Shown piece by piece: positions 34,601 to 46,347 of a DNA stretch of 64,000 nt. Source of the stretch: Salvator merianae (lineage: Eukaryota > Chordata > Lepidosauria > Squamata > Teiidae); contig QVOM02000034.1 of the NCBI GenBank assembly GCA_003586115.2, forward strand, positions 139,976,449-140,040,448. Direction: 5' to 3'. Numbering within the stretch: position 1 is the first letter of the stretch; each line of letters begins with the position of its first letter. A program made the translations under genes and the position numbers. A model generated the notes under the pieces. It worked only from the letters and a program-made list of their open reading frames with translations, was not told the DNA's origin and searched no databases.

Positions 34601-36869
34601 CAACAAGAATAAAAGATACCTCCTTGGAGGGGGGGGACTGAGCCAACTGATTAATTTTTAGCCATTACAGATTTTTGCTTTGGAGCAGAAAATAAAGAAA
34701 AAGAAGAGGAAATACTAACAGGAGGATTTTAGAATGATGACAATGGTGGCTGTGCAGGTTGGGAATGTATAGAGGATGTCGGGGAGGACAGTGGGGTGCG
34801 AGTGCTGTTCTTTTCATGGGACACTGCTTTGGGGTACAGTTGTCTTTCTGCCTTTTTCACCTCCCTCAAAACCAAAGGTTTAACAAGCAGGAGTATATGT
34901 GGGGGCTTGCACTGGCTTGATGGCAGCAATATCAATGAAAGTACCCCGGGGTCGAAGACTGCTGCAGTTTGTGTCTCTTGCTTCTTTTCCAGTGTAAAAT
35001 CAATGACTCTATAGTTGCTATTAATAATTAGGTTTCTTCTTCCTTTGCTTGTTGATGCTGTGCGTTTTTGTTAATTAATGTTAAGAATGACTGGCCTACC
35101 GAAAGTAAACACACTGTGGTGGGGGAGTTCTTCAATAACTGTAGCTCTTAGTTTCTTTTTGGTTGCATGAATTGCTGCATTCCTGTACACAAGGAAGAAG
35201 TGACTGGTGTTGGTGTGCATGTATGCTCTTGTGTGCCTGGTTATGGATTTTTTAGCAAAGCTTTATCAGAGGTGTGAGTAAATGTTAATACAGGCAGGCA
35301 GATCTGTCCATGTATGGAAGCGAGCCATGTTTGTGTGTAGTCTGCTGAACTGAATGAAACTTGGGTTTATGATTGCACATGTGAGATTGTGTATTTGTTT
35401 GGAGGTTTGCTGTATGTGCAGTTTTCTTTCCTTGCTTAATCTTAAGACTGCCTAACTTTGTACTAGTTATATGCAAATATAATATAGCTTTGCAAGTCTT
35501 TAATGAGGAAAGCCGGCATTTTGAAAATTTCCATTGCAGATCTTCAAATCACGTTTAGGGTTTAGACTGTTTTGGTGTTGTTTTGTGTTTTTGTATTTGT
35601 GGAGGATATGAGTGATTATTTCTTGATGCACAATTTGCTGGCATTTTTGTGGAAGGGTGTCCTTAATCTGGTGAGTTTGAACTCTGTTGATGGTTTGAGG
35701 TTTGCTGGTGACTCGGAAGAGATCAGCATTAATTTTTGGGATGAGTCATTTGGAATTTGTCCAGGTGGTAATTGTTTGGATGTTCTGATAAATAACTGTG
35801 TAGTGTTTAAAGTGGAATCTTGGAGGAGCAGTCAAAGAGGAATCTGGTTTAGCCAGCCAGCCAGACATCTCCACTCATAGCTGGGACCTAGCAATATTGA
35901 CAGATCATTTGGATCAATGATTACTCTAGACTACATGGATTTTTTATTTTTTTAAAAAAAATGCTTTTAAAGAACTTAATATCCTTCTGGTTTTACTTTT
36001 GTTAAATGAAAAAGAAACCTTCCATTGCTTTGTGTCTAGCCATTGTGATATCTAACTTTAAAAAGAGAACTCAGCAACAAATGAGGTATCATGAATATTA
36101 TCTTCAGACTGTCTGTTTACAAAACTTTATGCTTGTCATGTTTGAAATTGCTGAGAATACCATACAGTGTTCTGATCGTATGATACTTCTGTTAAACTCA
36201 CAGTACAACATTGTCACAAAATCATATTTACAGAAGTCAAGAAGTGCATTTTGCAGAGAAAAAGGGACAGGGCCTTTAAATGTCATTTTTTTCAATTTGA
36301 AAACTATTCTTATCAAAACATATTGTTTCTGAAAGGATTTTTTTTTTATCTTAAATATTCTGCTGTGGGTCACTGTGTTCCAGTTCTACCAGTCACTTCT
36401 TTTGAAAAAGTCTTTTCCTGTGTGTTTTTTTTCTCTACCGCTAATAGGAGATGTGGGACTCTTTTTTTTTTTTTCTTCCAAAGAAAGAAAACTCCCTTAT
36501 CTCTTGGGTGATTGTGAATTTGCTGAACCCAGCTAACTTGTAAAAATGTATTATAAATGCTTACTATCAATCACAAACGTAATCTTAAATTGGTTTAATC
36601 ATTATCTTACATGTATAGTGATTTATTTGAAAATGAAGTATACCAAGTGAACACTATTAGGAACTGCATACTGGTCAAAGAAGAAAATGTTACTGGTGAG
36701 GTACCATCATTCTTCTTTAACTCATATTTCTTTAACCCAGGAACAATATGAAAGAATGTAATGTTTGGCTTAGAAGTTATTTATTTATTTTTATTATAAG
36801 TTAACAGAGGAGTACCCAAATGCTGATGTAATAGATGTTTAGATTTTCCTTTATACTTGCTGAGGTTTT
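34601..36869 (+). other. Unassigned insert DNA within the L1-A split
   Basis: About 2.3 kb of AT-rich sequence between the retrovirus-like leader and L1 fragments. Short ORFs lie on both strands, none recognised. It may be the remainder of the retrovirus-like insertion or other unclassified repeat. Confidence 0.4.
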
Positions 36870-37240
36870 TTTATTGTTGTTTTTTTTAAATTTATTGAAT
36901 ATAATATCAATACAATCCCGTAATCCATAAAGCTTCTTACATTACAGCAAAATGTAGTTTTTACTATATTATAATCCACTCTCCTCCTCCGCCCCATCCT
37001 AACCCTGGACAGCTGACAACATATTTTCAATTTAAATGGATAACCATTTATTGATATTTAAACTTCAGTCCTCAATGAACTTGTGCTTTTGTCTGTTTAT
37101 ATATATATATTCTGAAAAATCTTTCCAATCATCTTTGACTGTAATTGAATCCTCTATTCCCATATATTTAAGATGGTATTGTCTGGAATGGTCAAATTTA
37201 TGTTGGTTTTTTTATTATTGTCGCTAAGTTGTTTTTTTAG
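36870..37240 (-). mobile_element. Possible L1 3' fragment
   Basis: A T-rich run (36868-36890) is followed on the - strand by text that reads as short basic pieces (for example VKDDWKDFSEYIYINRQKHK), similar in flavour to L1 tails. The family is uncertain. Confidence 0.3.
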
Positions 37241-37245
37241 GTAGG

Positions 37246-38225
37246 GAAGTTTTTATTTTTTATTTTTTTATTTTTATGGATATATAAAAATACACTTAGT
37301 AACTCATGATTCATCAATTAACATTTTAAACTACTGACTTCCTACTTCCCAGATTTCTTCTATATTTCATACCCCCCAACCACACAGTTCTTATCTTCTA
37401 CTAATAGTCTTCTTTTCTCTTCATTCTTTCCCTCCAGCAAACACCAATCTGTTTTCCAGGTCCGCTTTCCAGATCTTGCAAAAGTTCAATAGAGGGTTTC
37501 CAGTTTTCACAAAAATCTATCCACTGCCTTATTTTTCTGTAGATTATTATATTTATCCGATCTCCGCAAGCTCTCAGAATCTTCTTCTCATATCAGTCTT
37601 TAATTTGGTTTCTGCCCATTATTCTACTAAGCCACTTCTTAAGTTCCCCCTTCTGACTCCTTCAGTTTTTGTTTTTTTTCTCCTCCAGTCTTTTCCAAGT
37701 TTAAACCAGAAATTTTGTATCTTATTCACAGATTTCAGTCTGAATCTTTGTTGCTTCCAAATATGGATTGCTTCCGTTATTATTCGACTCATATGTTCCT
37801 TTCTCCCCTGAAAGATTTTTTCCAAGGCTTCCTTCAGTGAAAAAATAGAACCTTGAACTGTTATCAGTAGTGGTGACGACGCGTCCTGTCTTGTAGTCTG
37901 TATTTCTTGAGCCATAAATTTTGTCTGAGGAATTTCTGCCTTAAAATCGTCCAGTTTCAAAGCCTTATTCTTTGTTTCATGAAGTTCAGTGCGTACAGCA
38001 CCTATTTCATTTTTAAGGTCTTGTCTTAATCTCTCAAAAGTCAGCCCCTGAATCTCAAAGGAACTCCGCATTTCTTGAAAAATAACATCCATTTTTTTAA
38101 GAAGTAAATCTGATTGCAAGTCACACCTCTGTTCTTTTGACTGTTCATCTTTTTCTAATTTCATGTTTTTCCTCGCCATATTTGAATCTTCCAATATATG
38201 TTTCACAGCACTTGTACTTAGTAAC
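37246..38225 (-). mobile_element. Chimeric 'half-L1', copy A
   Basis: Read on the - strand, the element begins with an ORF1-like coiled-coil frame (37619-38206, DLQSDLLLKKMDVIFQEMRS, then FERLRQDLKNEIGAVRTELH). It passes straight into text matching the last ~45 residues of L1 ORF2 (KIRQWIDFCENWKPSIE in copy B; compare FYRNWKPFIDFLQEM in the L1 at 46348-48270) and then a T-rich 3' end. No endonuclease or RT lies between. A nearly identical arrangement is at 49385-50362. Copy A ends sharply at TTCAGAGAAG (38216-38225), where L1-A resumes. Confidence 0.75.
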
Positions 38226-39115
38226 TTCTCTGAAGTTCTTGGGCTTTGGGAATTGGGAACAGTGTTGTTTCTGGATTGCTATTTAATTCAAAGAATGAGG
38301 TTAGTTCCTGGGAAAGAGATTGGACTATTTGCTGTTTTGGAAAAAGAATTGAATCCATTCTCCATCTGCAGGGTCCCATTTTATGCATTGACAGTGACAG
38401 TGTCATTTCAATGGGCACGTGGTCTGAAATTGTAATACTACCAATGTCAGCCCCTACTAATGAGGGAGCTAATTCTTAGGAGCAAAGCAAGTAGATATCC
38501 GTGAGTACACTGAATGAGGTTGTGAAAAAAAAGTATAGGCTAGACTTGTATTATGAATATGTCTATATGAATCTAAAAGTCCAGACTTAGCTATTAGAGA
38601 AGCAAGTCTTGTTTCCCATCTACTCGATGAATTGAGACATTTAACATCAGAATAATCCATCTGTTTATTTACAATCAAATTAAAATCTCCTCCTCCTATA
38701 ATGCTACCTGTGGCAAATTTATATAGATCTTCCGTTTTCTCAATAAATTGTTCCTGTCCAGAATTAGGTGCGTTTACTGAGGCAAATGTATATCTATGTG
38801 ACTCAATTTTGCCATTAAGAAAGACATATCTTCCTGCTAGATCTGTTTTAAAATTATCTGCTTGAAAACCGATAGACTAATGAATAATAAGGATTACCCC
38901 TCGAGATTTGGATGTACCCCGGGATAAATATTGTGTTTCAAATGATGGATGATTTAATACCTTCTTAACTTTTTTTTCTGATGCATTTCTTGTAAGAAGT
39001 ATATTCCTTTCCCCAGTTTAAGAAGGAAGCACTCAACCTTTTTCCGCTTGAATTGAGGCCTTTCACATTTAATGAAAAAACTTTTAAATCAATCCTATTA
39101 GAGGCCATGATGAAT
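38226..39115 (-). pseudogene. L1-A ORF2, endonuclease part
   Basis: The - strand pieces include YSDVKCLNSSSRWETRLASL and LLDSYRHIHNTSLAYTFFSQ (38469-38678), and then PIEMTLSLSMHK and ELTSFFELNSNPE (38218-38418). These match the end of an L1-type AP endonuclease, where the SDH box precedes P-E-TL. Upstream text to 39115 fits the rest of the domain but is broken by stops. It belongs with 29757-32973. Confidence 0.7.
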
Positions 39116-39239
39116 ATTAAATGCTATTCTTCTGAACATCCACCTCTAGAGTTTCAATCAGATCCATCTCTAAGGCGGGTCTGCATACATTTGAGAATGC
39201 TGTTATAATCTCATTAATTGGTTGGTCTGCAGGCTTAGA

Positions 39240-40262
39240 GTTGTCAGTTGGATGCTTCATGGTATTCCAGAAATCTCATTTCAGTCCATCGAGCAGGTGT
39301 TAAATTTATCAATTTTGTCTTTCTCTTTGAGCCTTGCTCTAATGGTTTAAGTATGTCCTTTGAGATAGGGACTTCCTTTTCTCTTGCAGAGAGATTAGGA
39401 GTTTGATTTCTACATTCTAGTAGAGTCTGTCGTAGAATGTCCAGTCGTTTTAGAATGTTGTTTTGTTCTTGAAGAGGAAGAGCAATCCTTGTCCACTTGG
39501 ATTTCCTCAGACAGATGAGGGGCATACACTTGACACTCTTTAGAGATTGAGGTCTTGCCTGGCAAGTAAGCTTTTGAAGTATCCATCTGTTTATTCTTGG
39601 TGTTTTTCCTTATAAGGGGATAATTGCCAGAATCTTTGAATATCCTGTGAGTGAAAATTCCATAGTTGCTACTTAGCGCCTCTCGCATTCTCAAGAGCTT
39701 ATGTGGAACTTCAGGGCAAGAGATTCCTTGAAATATGGAGGTTCCTGCTGGGAAGCCAGTATAGTGACTTAATATCAAGCCTTCTGCTATTGATACTTAT
39801 TAATTGAGATATTGAATGTAACATTTTAGTTTTATTGTTCCATCACTTTCTATTTATTTTTCTCCTTTCAGTGCTTAAGGCTATCTGGCAGATATTTAAT
39901 TGGAATGAGTGCCTACAGGCAGTTCGAGTTGCCCTTGAGTTGCAATTTCTCTTGCTCCTGTGGGTTTGAAGCAGTGGCAAGTTGTTTATATGCAAGCTTT
40001 ATGTTAAATGCAAGCTGTGTCCTGAAGTTTTATGCAAGCTGTGTCCTGAAGCTCTCGGTTAGTTAAAAAATTTTTAAGGTTTTGTTTAATCTCATCTATG
40101 TCATGACATATGTTATTCAGTCTTTCATATAAAGTTGTTAAAACTTCATGCGATAGGAAGGTTTGTTTTGCAAGCAGCTCAAAAGTAGTTGAATCACCCC
40201 CCTGAGCTCTGGAAAACGCATTTTCTACAGAATCTCTCTCACTTAAGATAAAGTTTAAGGAT
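39240..40262 (-). pseudogene. L1-A ORF1 relic (coiled-coil RNA-binding protein)
   Basis: From 40262 leftwards the - strand reads SERDSVENAFSRAQ, then FLSHEVLTTLYERLNNICHD, a coiled-coil N-terminus. It is followed by 39410-39778 (FPAGTSIFQGISCPEVPHKL and LLRMREALSSNYGIF) and 39244-39525. ORF1 before ORF2 in this order completes the L1-A layout. It is broken by several stops and frameshifts, and RRM motifs cannot be shown by eye. Confidence 0.55.
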
Positions 40263-40549
40263 TAACTCACATTATGCAAAGTTTTAAAAGGTGCCAAGAA
40301 ATATGCAGTTCATGAGAAAACGGACAAGAGATATACTGTTACAATTACATTTTGATGCAAGATTACAGATAAACAACACAGATGTTATAGTCCTCAAGGA
40401 GATTCCCATTAGAATATTTTGTAAGAGGAAGATATAGTCCTTTTTGACAGAGAAATTAAAGAAGAAAAAGATCCCATTTAGATGGGATAGATTGGAAGGG
40501 GTGATTTTCACATTTAAACAAGAAGATCTCATCTAAATTTGTTACCGAA

Positions 40550-41860
40550 GACAATGAAATAAATTTGAAAAAGAATTGAAAAATAGGCAGTGGAGGTGTC
40601 AGAAGAAACTGGTTCACAACAAGAAGCGGATGATGAGTCTGCGCAAGGTGCTTCCAGTATAGACTTCTCTAAAATGTCAGATTAATCATGGAGTACAATT
40701 TTTTAATGGGGAAAATGCACACCAGAAGAAAAAAAAAATGGGGCACCAACACCTGCACCCCACATGCCCTCACCAGTGCATCCAGCTCAGTCAGCCAGCC
40801 CACCACAGTTGTCAGTCCCAGTGTCCACTTAACTATCTGGTCCTCCCCAACTATATATCTCTGGGTAAAAAGATAAGATGGAGGGGAGTAGGAAATAAAA
40901 ATCTGAGGATTCGCCAAGGGATACTATTTGCATCGAAAGAGGAAGGGGGGTGGGGCATGCCTAAACTTGAAGAATATTTTGATGCATTTCAAATTGTCAA
41001 ATTGATTGAACCAGGATGTAAAGATAAAAAAATGGATAAGAATAGAGAAAGGAATGAATGTAATTAAACATAAATCATTAATATATGGTAAAATAGTGAA
41101 GAAAAATACAGATAAATATTGGGGACCATTCAGAGTAATATTAAAGGTTTGTGGGGAATGGCAGAAGAAATTAATATCTCTAAAATCCTTCCCCTGATGA
41201 TTTAAGCCAAAAAGAAGCTATAACAGAAAGAATGATGAATAAATTACAAGATAATGGTTATAAAATATTAAGTATTTTTATGATATTAATTATAAACCAA
41301 TTGAGAAGAGAGGAATTGAAAATATATTGAGAAAGAATAATTGGCTACAAATTATAGTGATTATAACTTATATAAATAAGAAAGAATCTATGGATGCAGT
41401 CAAACAACATATTAGATAATATTATACAATCAAGGTTGCAAGGGGGAAAAGGTATTAGTGGCAAGATATATAAAATTTTCATAGAAAGAGAGTTTAACAA
41501 ATATGTGGAAAGAGCATTTGGATATAGACAAATTAGATATAAGGAAACATTTAAAAGAAATAGAATTATGTAAATATAATAGGTTGAAAGAACTAATACT
41601 GAAAATGATAAATAAATGACACATATAACAAAACAAAGAAATTCTATGTGTTGGCATTGCCACAAAATAAAGAGTATATACTGTACATTCACCTTTGCTG
41701 GGATTTTTAGGTAGTACAGAAATTTCGGTATTGGTTGGCAGTAGGATTAATGAATTACTTAACATCTCAGTTAAGTGGACTAAAGACCTGTGTTTGATGC
41801 ATATCTTTAAAACCCCAAATATGGATCCTAAAGACTGATACATAATAAAACATTTTTAAA
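40550..41860 (+). mobile_element. L1 fragment, + strand (L1-B)
   Basis: The + strand reads EETGSQQEADDESAQGAS-like text near 40600. It then gives ORF2 thumb/C-terminal text: GILFASKEEGGWGMPKLEEY (40915-40980), DAFQIVKLIEP, and later a Cys-His patch near 41645. GGxGxPxLxxYxxAxQ is the conserved L1 block downstream of RT. There are many stops. The ends are not defined. Confidence 0.6.
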
Positions 41861-41867
41861 AAAACTT

Positions 41868-42236
41868 TAAACTTTATTGTATTTATACAAACATATACAT
41901 ATACTTAGTTTTGTATACAAACAAATAAAACAATAATCATAACATAACTTAACAGCTACTGACACCGTTCAGTTTATCTAGACAATCTGTAAATAGATTA
42001 AAAGTATTAATATCAGGTAAATGCTGTTTACATAAGGAGTTTGAATAAAGTAATAATGGAGTCCATTCATCAAAAAAGTCCATTTTAGGCATATTGCCTT
42101 GCATTTTTACTAGATTATATGTAATAAATTCCTTATTTGCATATTCCCAAAGAATCATATACCACCATTTTAAGGAAAATAAATTTTCATCCTCCAAGAA
42201 TGAGTAATTACTAGTTTTGCAGGTAATAGACAATAG
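41868..42236 (-). mobile_element. L1 fragment, - strand (ORF2 C-terminus)
   Basis: The frame 41949-42236 on the - strand reads LKWWYMILWEYANKEFI and FDEWTPLLLYSNSLC, resembling the extreme C-terminus of L1 ORF2. A T-rich stretch at 41868-41880 would be its tail. It is interrupted at 42237 by the hAT-type composite. Confidence 0.5.
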
Positions 42237-42259
42237 CTTACTACAGTGACGTAGGAAGT

Positions 42260-42890
42260 GGGGGGGGATGGTGCGCCCTGGGTGGCGTGTCGTCCTCGGC
42301 GGCACCTCCGGGAGGAGGATGGGCAGTGGTGGGTAGCGGCGCCCGCCGGCGGCTATTTAAGGTGCACACAGCTCTTCCACCCCCCCTTGGCATCCGGGAT
42401 CGACATGGGGGATGCTGGACGGCTGGGGTGTGTGTGGAATCTCCCTTTCTGCTCCCCCCTCCCTGGCATCGGGGTGAGGGGGTTGCAGGATGGCCAGGGG
42501 GTCTCCTCTTTCTGCTCCCTCCTTGCTGGCGTCCGAGACTGGGGTGGGAGATACTGGATGGCCGGGGGGGGATGTCCCCTTTCCTCTCTCCCCTCCTTGG
42601 CATTCAGGGCGCGAAGGGGTGCAGGAAGGCCTGGGCGATCTCCCCTTCCTGTTTCCCCCCCTTCTGTTCTGTAGATTTGATTGAAGGGAATAAATATTGG
42701 AGAGCTCCCCTCCCCACTCCTGCATCTGGATAAATAACATTTTTTGGTTGTGGGTTGGGCCGGCCTCCTTTTAAGTTGAAAGGTTTGGGGAGTCGTAGAG
42801 GGAGATATTGGCTGACTTCTCCTCCTCCCCCTCCCCCTCCAGCTTGGGGGGGGAGGTGAATGTTTGGGACATCTCCCCCCCCCCCCACAC
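42260..42890. repeat. GC-rich internal repeat of the composite
   Basis: Degenerate units of about 60-70 bp recur. Each has a GGATGGC or GCTGG-CGGG block followed by TCTCC-TTTCTGC-CCCC and CTTGGCAT (near 42385, 42460, 42520 and 42595). Runs of G on one strand and C on the other end at the C-run at 42874-42887. No splice-consistent or conserved coding frame is apparent. Confidence 0.6.
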
Positions 42891-43051
42891 CTAGTGCTTC
42901 TTGGTTAACAACTTTTCCCAGGGCTGGTTCAGTTTGCTTTACACGGAAGGATTTTTGTATGTAGGGGAAATTTATTCCCTCTAATCACCCCCCTGCAGAC
43001 TTTATTTGATGTGTTTTGAGGGAAAAGGGTGCATTTTGAAGACCCTTCCCC

Positions 43052-43948
43052 GGGAGTAAAATATATGGCTTATTAACAAATCAAAAGAATGAAATAATGG
43101 AAAGCATGTTTCAAATATGGCAGACAGATATTAATATTACGAGGGAAAATGTTGGGCACAAAATGAAGAAAATTAAAGATTTAAAGAATAATAGGGTACA
43201 AGAGATGATCCTGAAAATATTTTATAGAGGGTATAGGACACCAGCACAATTAGCACATATGATACCCACGATGTCATCACAATGCTGGCATGGGTGTGGT
43301 CATAGAGGTACATATTTCCACCTTTGGTGGGAATGTGATATTATAAAAGTGTTTGGGATAGTTATTCAGAATGAAATTAATGATATTTTAAATTTAAATT
43401 TGAATTTATCACCTGAACTAGTCTTTTTTGAAGTGACATCAGGGAGTATAAGCGAGGAAAAACAGTATTTATTTGCTCAAATGATATTGGCAGCGCAATC
43501 GACAATTGTACTGGGATGGAGGGAAAGTACTAAATGGACATTAAGTAACTGGTATAGGTACCTAATGGAACAATATAGATTCGATAAAATGCGAGAAAAG
43601 AGATTCAAAAGTCAAGGTTTGAAATTGCTTTTTAAAACAGAGGAAAAATGAAAAGACTTATTGTATTTTTCCACGAGACTTCAAGCACCAGAAGAATTAA
43701 GAGAAGAAATAATAAGATTGACTCTTTGGTCCAGCTAAAAAGAAGGTGGATGAAGATGGAAGAAGTAATCTAATGTCGTCAACCTCTGTGCCTAAGGGGT
43801 AGTTTGGTAGAGTGGTGGTGGGGCAGTTATTGTTTGATGGTTTGTTTCTCAATGTATGTTTTTTTAGGTGGGGGAGCAATAAATGTTGTATTTCGTTATG
43901 TTGTTATTTTAATTCAAATAAAAAAATTAATTAAAAAAAAAAAAAGAG
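43052..43948 (+). mobile_element. 5'-truncated L1 with perfect 11-bp target duplication (L1-C)
   Basis: GACCCTTCCCC flanks the insertion at 43041-43051 and 43949-43959. The + strand frame 43097-43651 (about 184 codons, ending in TGA) is the ORF2 C-terminal domain, with FYRGYRTPAQLAHMIPTMSS and the Cys-rich CWHGCGH...YFHLWWECD motif. It is followed by a 3'UTR and a poly(A) (43917-43945). The target duplication, poly(A) and 5' truncation show classic target-primed insertion into the composite element. Confidence 0.92.
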
Positions 43949-44769
43949 GACCCTTCCCCACCTCCTCTGCGTAAATAACATCCGGTGTGACCTTTTGATT
44001 CGCTTTATTAAGCTGAAGGACTTCTTGCGGGGGGGGGCCTTCCCCATCCCATCCGCCGCCTTTCTCTAACCAAGGCTGCTGGGTTCTCGCTCTTCCCTTG
44101 GATATATGCGTGTGCTGAAGTTGGGAAGGGCAGACGGCTTTGGATACGTCTGTATTTTCTTTTCTCCTAGTTGTGTTTTTGTGGGGGGGAATTCAATTTG
44201 GGGAGCACCCGTTCCCCCTCAATTTTGTTCCCTCCCAGTTTCCTCTGATTAAGCCCTGTAAAATGTAAGCAGGGAGGTGAATTTTGGTGCTACTCCTCTT
44301 AAGCAATAACTTCGCTTTTTACCTCTCTTGTCTCGTTTGCAAGTTATGGGTTTTCCATTGGGGGGAGAGCTCCTGGAGGTGAGCCCTTTCGCCTCAACAA
44401 ATATTTTAGCTTATTGGCTCCATTCAGGGGTGCATGATGCATTGGAAGAGGGACTGAGTGGGAAGGTCCCCCCCCAACAAGCAACTTTGATGTCCTTCCC
44501 ACAAAACTGTGGAGGAGACTGTGTAGGGGGGAGATTTTTGGAAGGGCCCCCACCCTACTGTTCCTTTTGCTAAATATTTCAGAGTTAGCTCTGGGAAGTC
44601 TTTGCAAAATAGATATTTGGAAGGAGGTGGGGTGCAAATGGACTGTTGGTAAAAAAGTGTTCTCCCTTCTCTGTTCCTTCTCTTCTAAGTTGTGGATTTG
44701 GAGGAGAGGGGGCTGCTAGGGGGGACCCCCCCCCCCGTTAGATGCTTCCTGAATTGTGGGTTAAGGCCC

Positions 44770-44975
44770 ACAATAGATAGAAACTTTTGTTGTTGTACCA
44801 CTGAGTTGTGGCTGACTCCAGGCTGACTGCATGGGCCTCTCTATGCAGTTTTCTTGGCAGCGATGCAGAAGTGGTTTGCCATTGCCTACTTCCAGGGAGA
44901 GGCTGGGGATTGAACTGGTGACCCTCTGTTTTCCAGACAGTTTGCTTTACCACTGAGCTACAGCTGCTCCCATCT
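44770..44975 (-). mobile_element. tRNA-derived SINE, - strand
   Basis: On the - strand the head reads GTAGCTCAGTGGTAAAGC (A box). About 35 nt later comes GGTCACCAGTTCAATCCCC (B box GTTCAATCC), a clear tRNA-like pol III promoter. The body includes AATGGCAAACCACTTCTGC and GCCAAGAAAACTGCAT, a widespread squamate SINE body. Diverged copies lie at 45170-45290 and 62970-63110. Confidence 0.82.
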
Positions 44976-45169
44976 AAACTCTGTGTACCCATATACAGAA
45001 GGTGAAAGGGGATGTCATGTTTGGAGTTTTTTTCAGAAAAGTTTTTCTGCATCCTTGTTTCTTTTGCCCACAGTTTAGGGTTTGGGAAGGGGAAGGGCAC
45101 TGAGGAGGCTGGATATTGGAAGGGGCTTGATAAGTTCTTTTGCTGTTCCTGTTTGGTACCATCTGGCTG

Positions 45170-45290
45170 CTGAGGCGTGGAGACTTCTGGGAAGTTTTCT
45201 TGGCAGAGGTGCAGAAATGGTTTGCTGTTCCCTTTTCCAGCTTGAACCTGTGACCCAACTCTGCTCCTGAGCTGCAGCCACTCCTTGGGG
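45170..45290 (-). mobile_element. Diverged SINE, same family as 44770-44975
   Basis: On the - strand the B-box-like GGTTCAAGC and the AGCAAACCATTTCTGCACC and GCCAAGAAAACTTCC body segments are recognisable. The A box survives only as GCTGCAGCTCAGGAG. Confidence 0.65.
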
Positions 45291-45479
45291 TTTTTTTAGT
45301 TTTGCATCTTCCTTGGTTGCTTTTCCCACACCTTCCCACCCTTGCAGGCACAGCCAGGAATGCTCTGAGACCTCACATGGCAGAGGGAAGCCCAGTTCCC
45401 AGGAGTTCACTTAAGGATACCTGGATCTCATTTTTCTTGACCCAGCTGGAATGGACTTCCCAAATTTGGGATCTTATTC

Positions 45480-45795
45480 CCAGCTGCCTCCAGATTGGAG
45501 AGACAGGCAGGAGGTTTTGCCTTCATCTTCTGCTTGAGATGCCCAGAAGCAATTGGTGGGTCACTGTGTGGGAAAGGATGCCAGACTAGAGGGGCTGTGA
45601 CCCAATCCAGCAGGGCTCCTCTTAATTCATGGAAGACGGTGGTATAAATGGCAACTAGAATGGATGCCCAGGTACCACCTTCAGGTTGGAGAGTCAGGCA
45701 GGATGCCTCTAAAGGCCATTTGCTGGGAGCTGAGAGCAGTTGAAGGCTTTGCCTTTATCTTCTGCTTGAAATGCCCAGAAGCAACTGGTGGGCCT
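45480..45795 (+). repeat. Two LINE 3'-end-like repeats in tandem
   Basis: Two blocks (about 45485-45630 and 45675-45795) share TTGGAGAG-CAGGCAGGA, TTTGCCTT-ATCTTCTGCTTGA and GCCCAGAAGCAA-TGGTGGG. They match the repeat at 13730-13975. Only the first keeps the terminal AGGGCTCCTCTTAATTC. They are internal to the composite element. Confidence 0.6.
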
Positions 45796-46347
45796 CTGCA
45801 GTGGCACAGGAAGGGGGGGTAAGGAGCCGGTCCACCCCAGGTGGCACATCGTCCCGGGTGGCACATCCAGTCAGAGTGCTGCAGGACGGCTGCGCAGCTC
45901 CTTCAACTGTCCCTCTCAGCCTCTATGAATATGCCAGCCAGCCTGCCTTTCTTACTGCTAAAGTCAAGTTCCTTCTGGGAAGTACGGGGGAAGAATATTT
46001 CTTGTCTCTGCAATGTTTAATAGTGCAAAACAGGAGAGACGTTTCTTCCGTTACCACCAATGAAAAGTGAACTGTTATGTGATGTTTCCCTGTATGTCGT
46101 TTTGACTTTTTTTTTAGTAATCTTAGTGTGTATTGACAGAGGGGCAGCAAACCCGGGCACAGCCCCGGGCAGCAAAAATTCTAGCTACGCCTCTGGCTTA
46201 TTAATGGCTTATTTAGTAAATTGTTTTCTCTTCCATTATATAGGTAACAGATATTTGTTTTTGGAGTGAGTGTGAAGTCCATCTGTATTACACCTGAAAT
46301 CTCAGTTTGAATTAAAACCCAAAATTTAGTAATTGACAGACATTTCC

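Larger units (their letters stand above)
42245..46195. mobile_element. GC-rich hAT-type composite element with 8-bp target duplication
   Basis: The left end is CAGTGACGTAGGAAG and the right end CTAGCTACGCCTCTG, imperfect inverted repeats of the CAGNGNCGTAG type. The flanks are GCTTACTA (42237-42244) and GCTTATTA (46196-46203), 7 of 8 identical. A 189-bp relative with the same ends is at 60535-60723. The interior has a GC-rich tandem-like region (42260-42890), a young L1 insertion (43052-43948), SINEs and LINE tails. It also has a second left-end-like copy at about 45799. Several overlapping ORFs in the GC-rich part on both strands are low-complexity shadows. Confidence 0.6.

Noticed and set aside
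42241..42888. Several ORFs on both strands in GC-rich DNA
   Set aside because: These are low-complexity shadows of the GC-rich repeat inside the composite transposon, open in many frames at once.
44770..44975. A tRNA gene, suggested by good A and B boxes
   Set aside because: The sequence continues into a SINE body and the tRNA arms do not all pair, so it is a SINE head.
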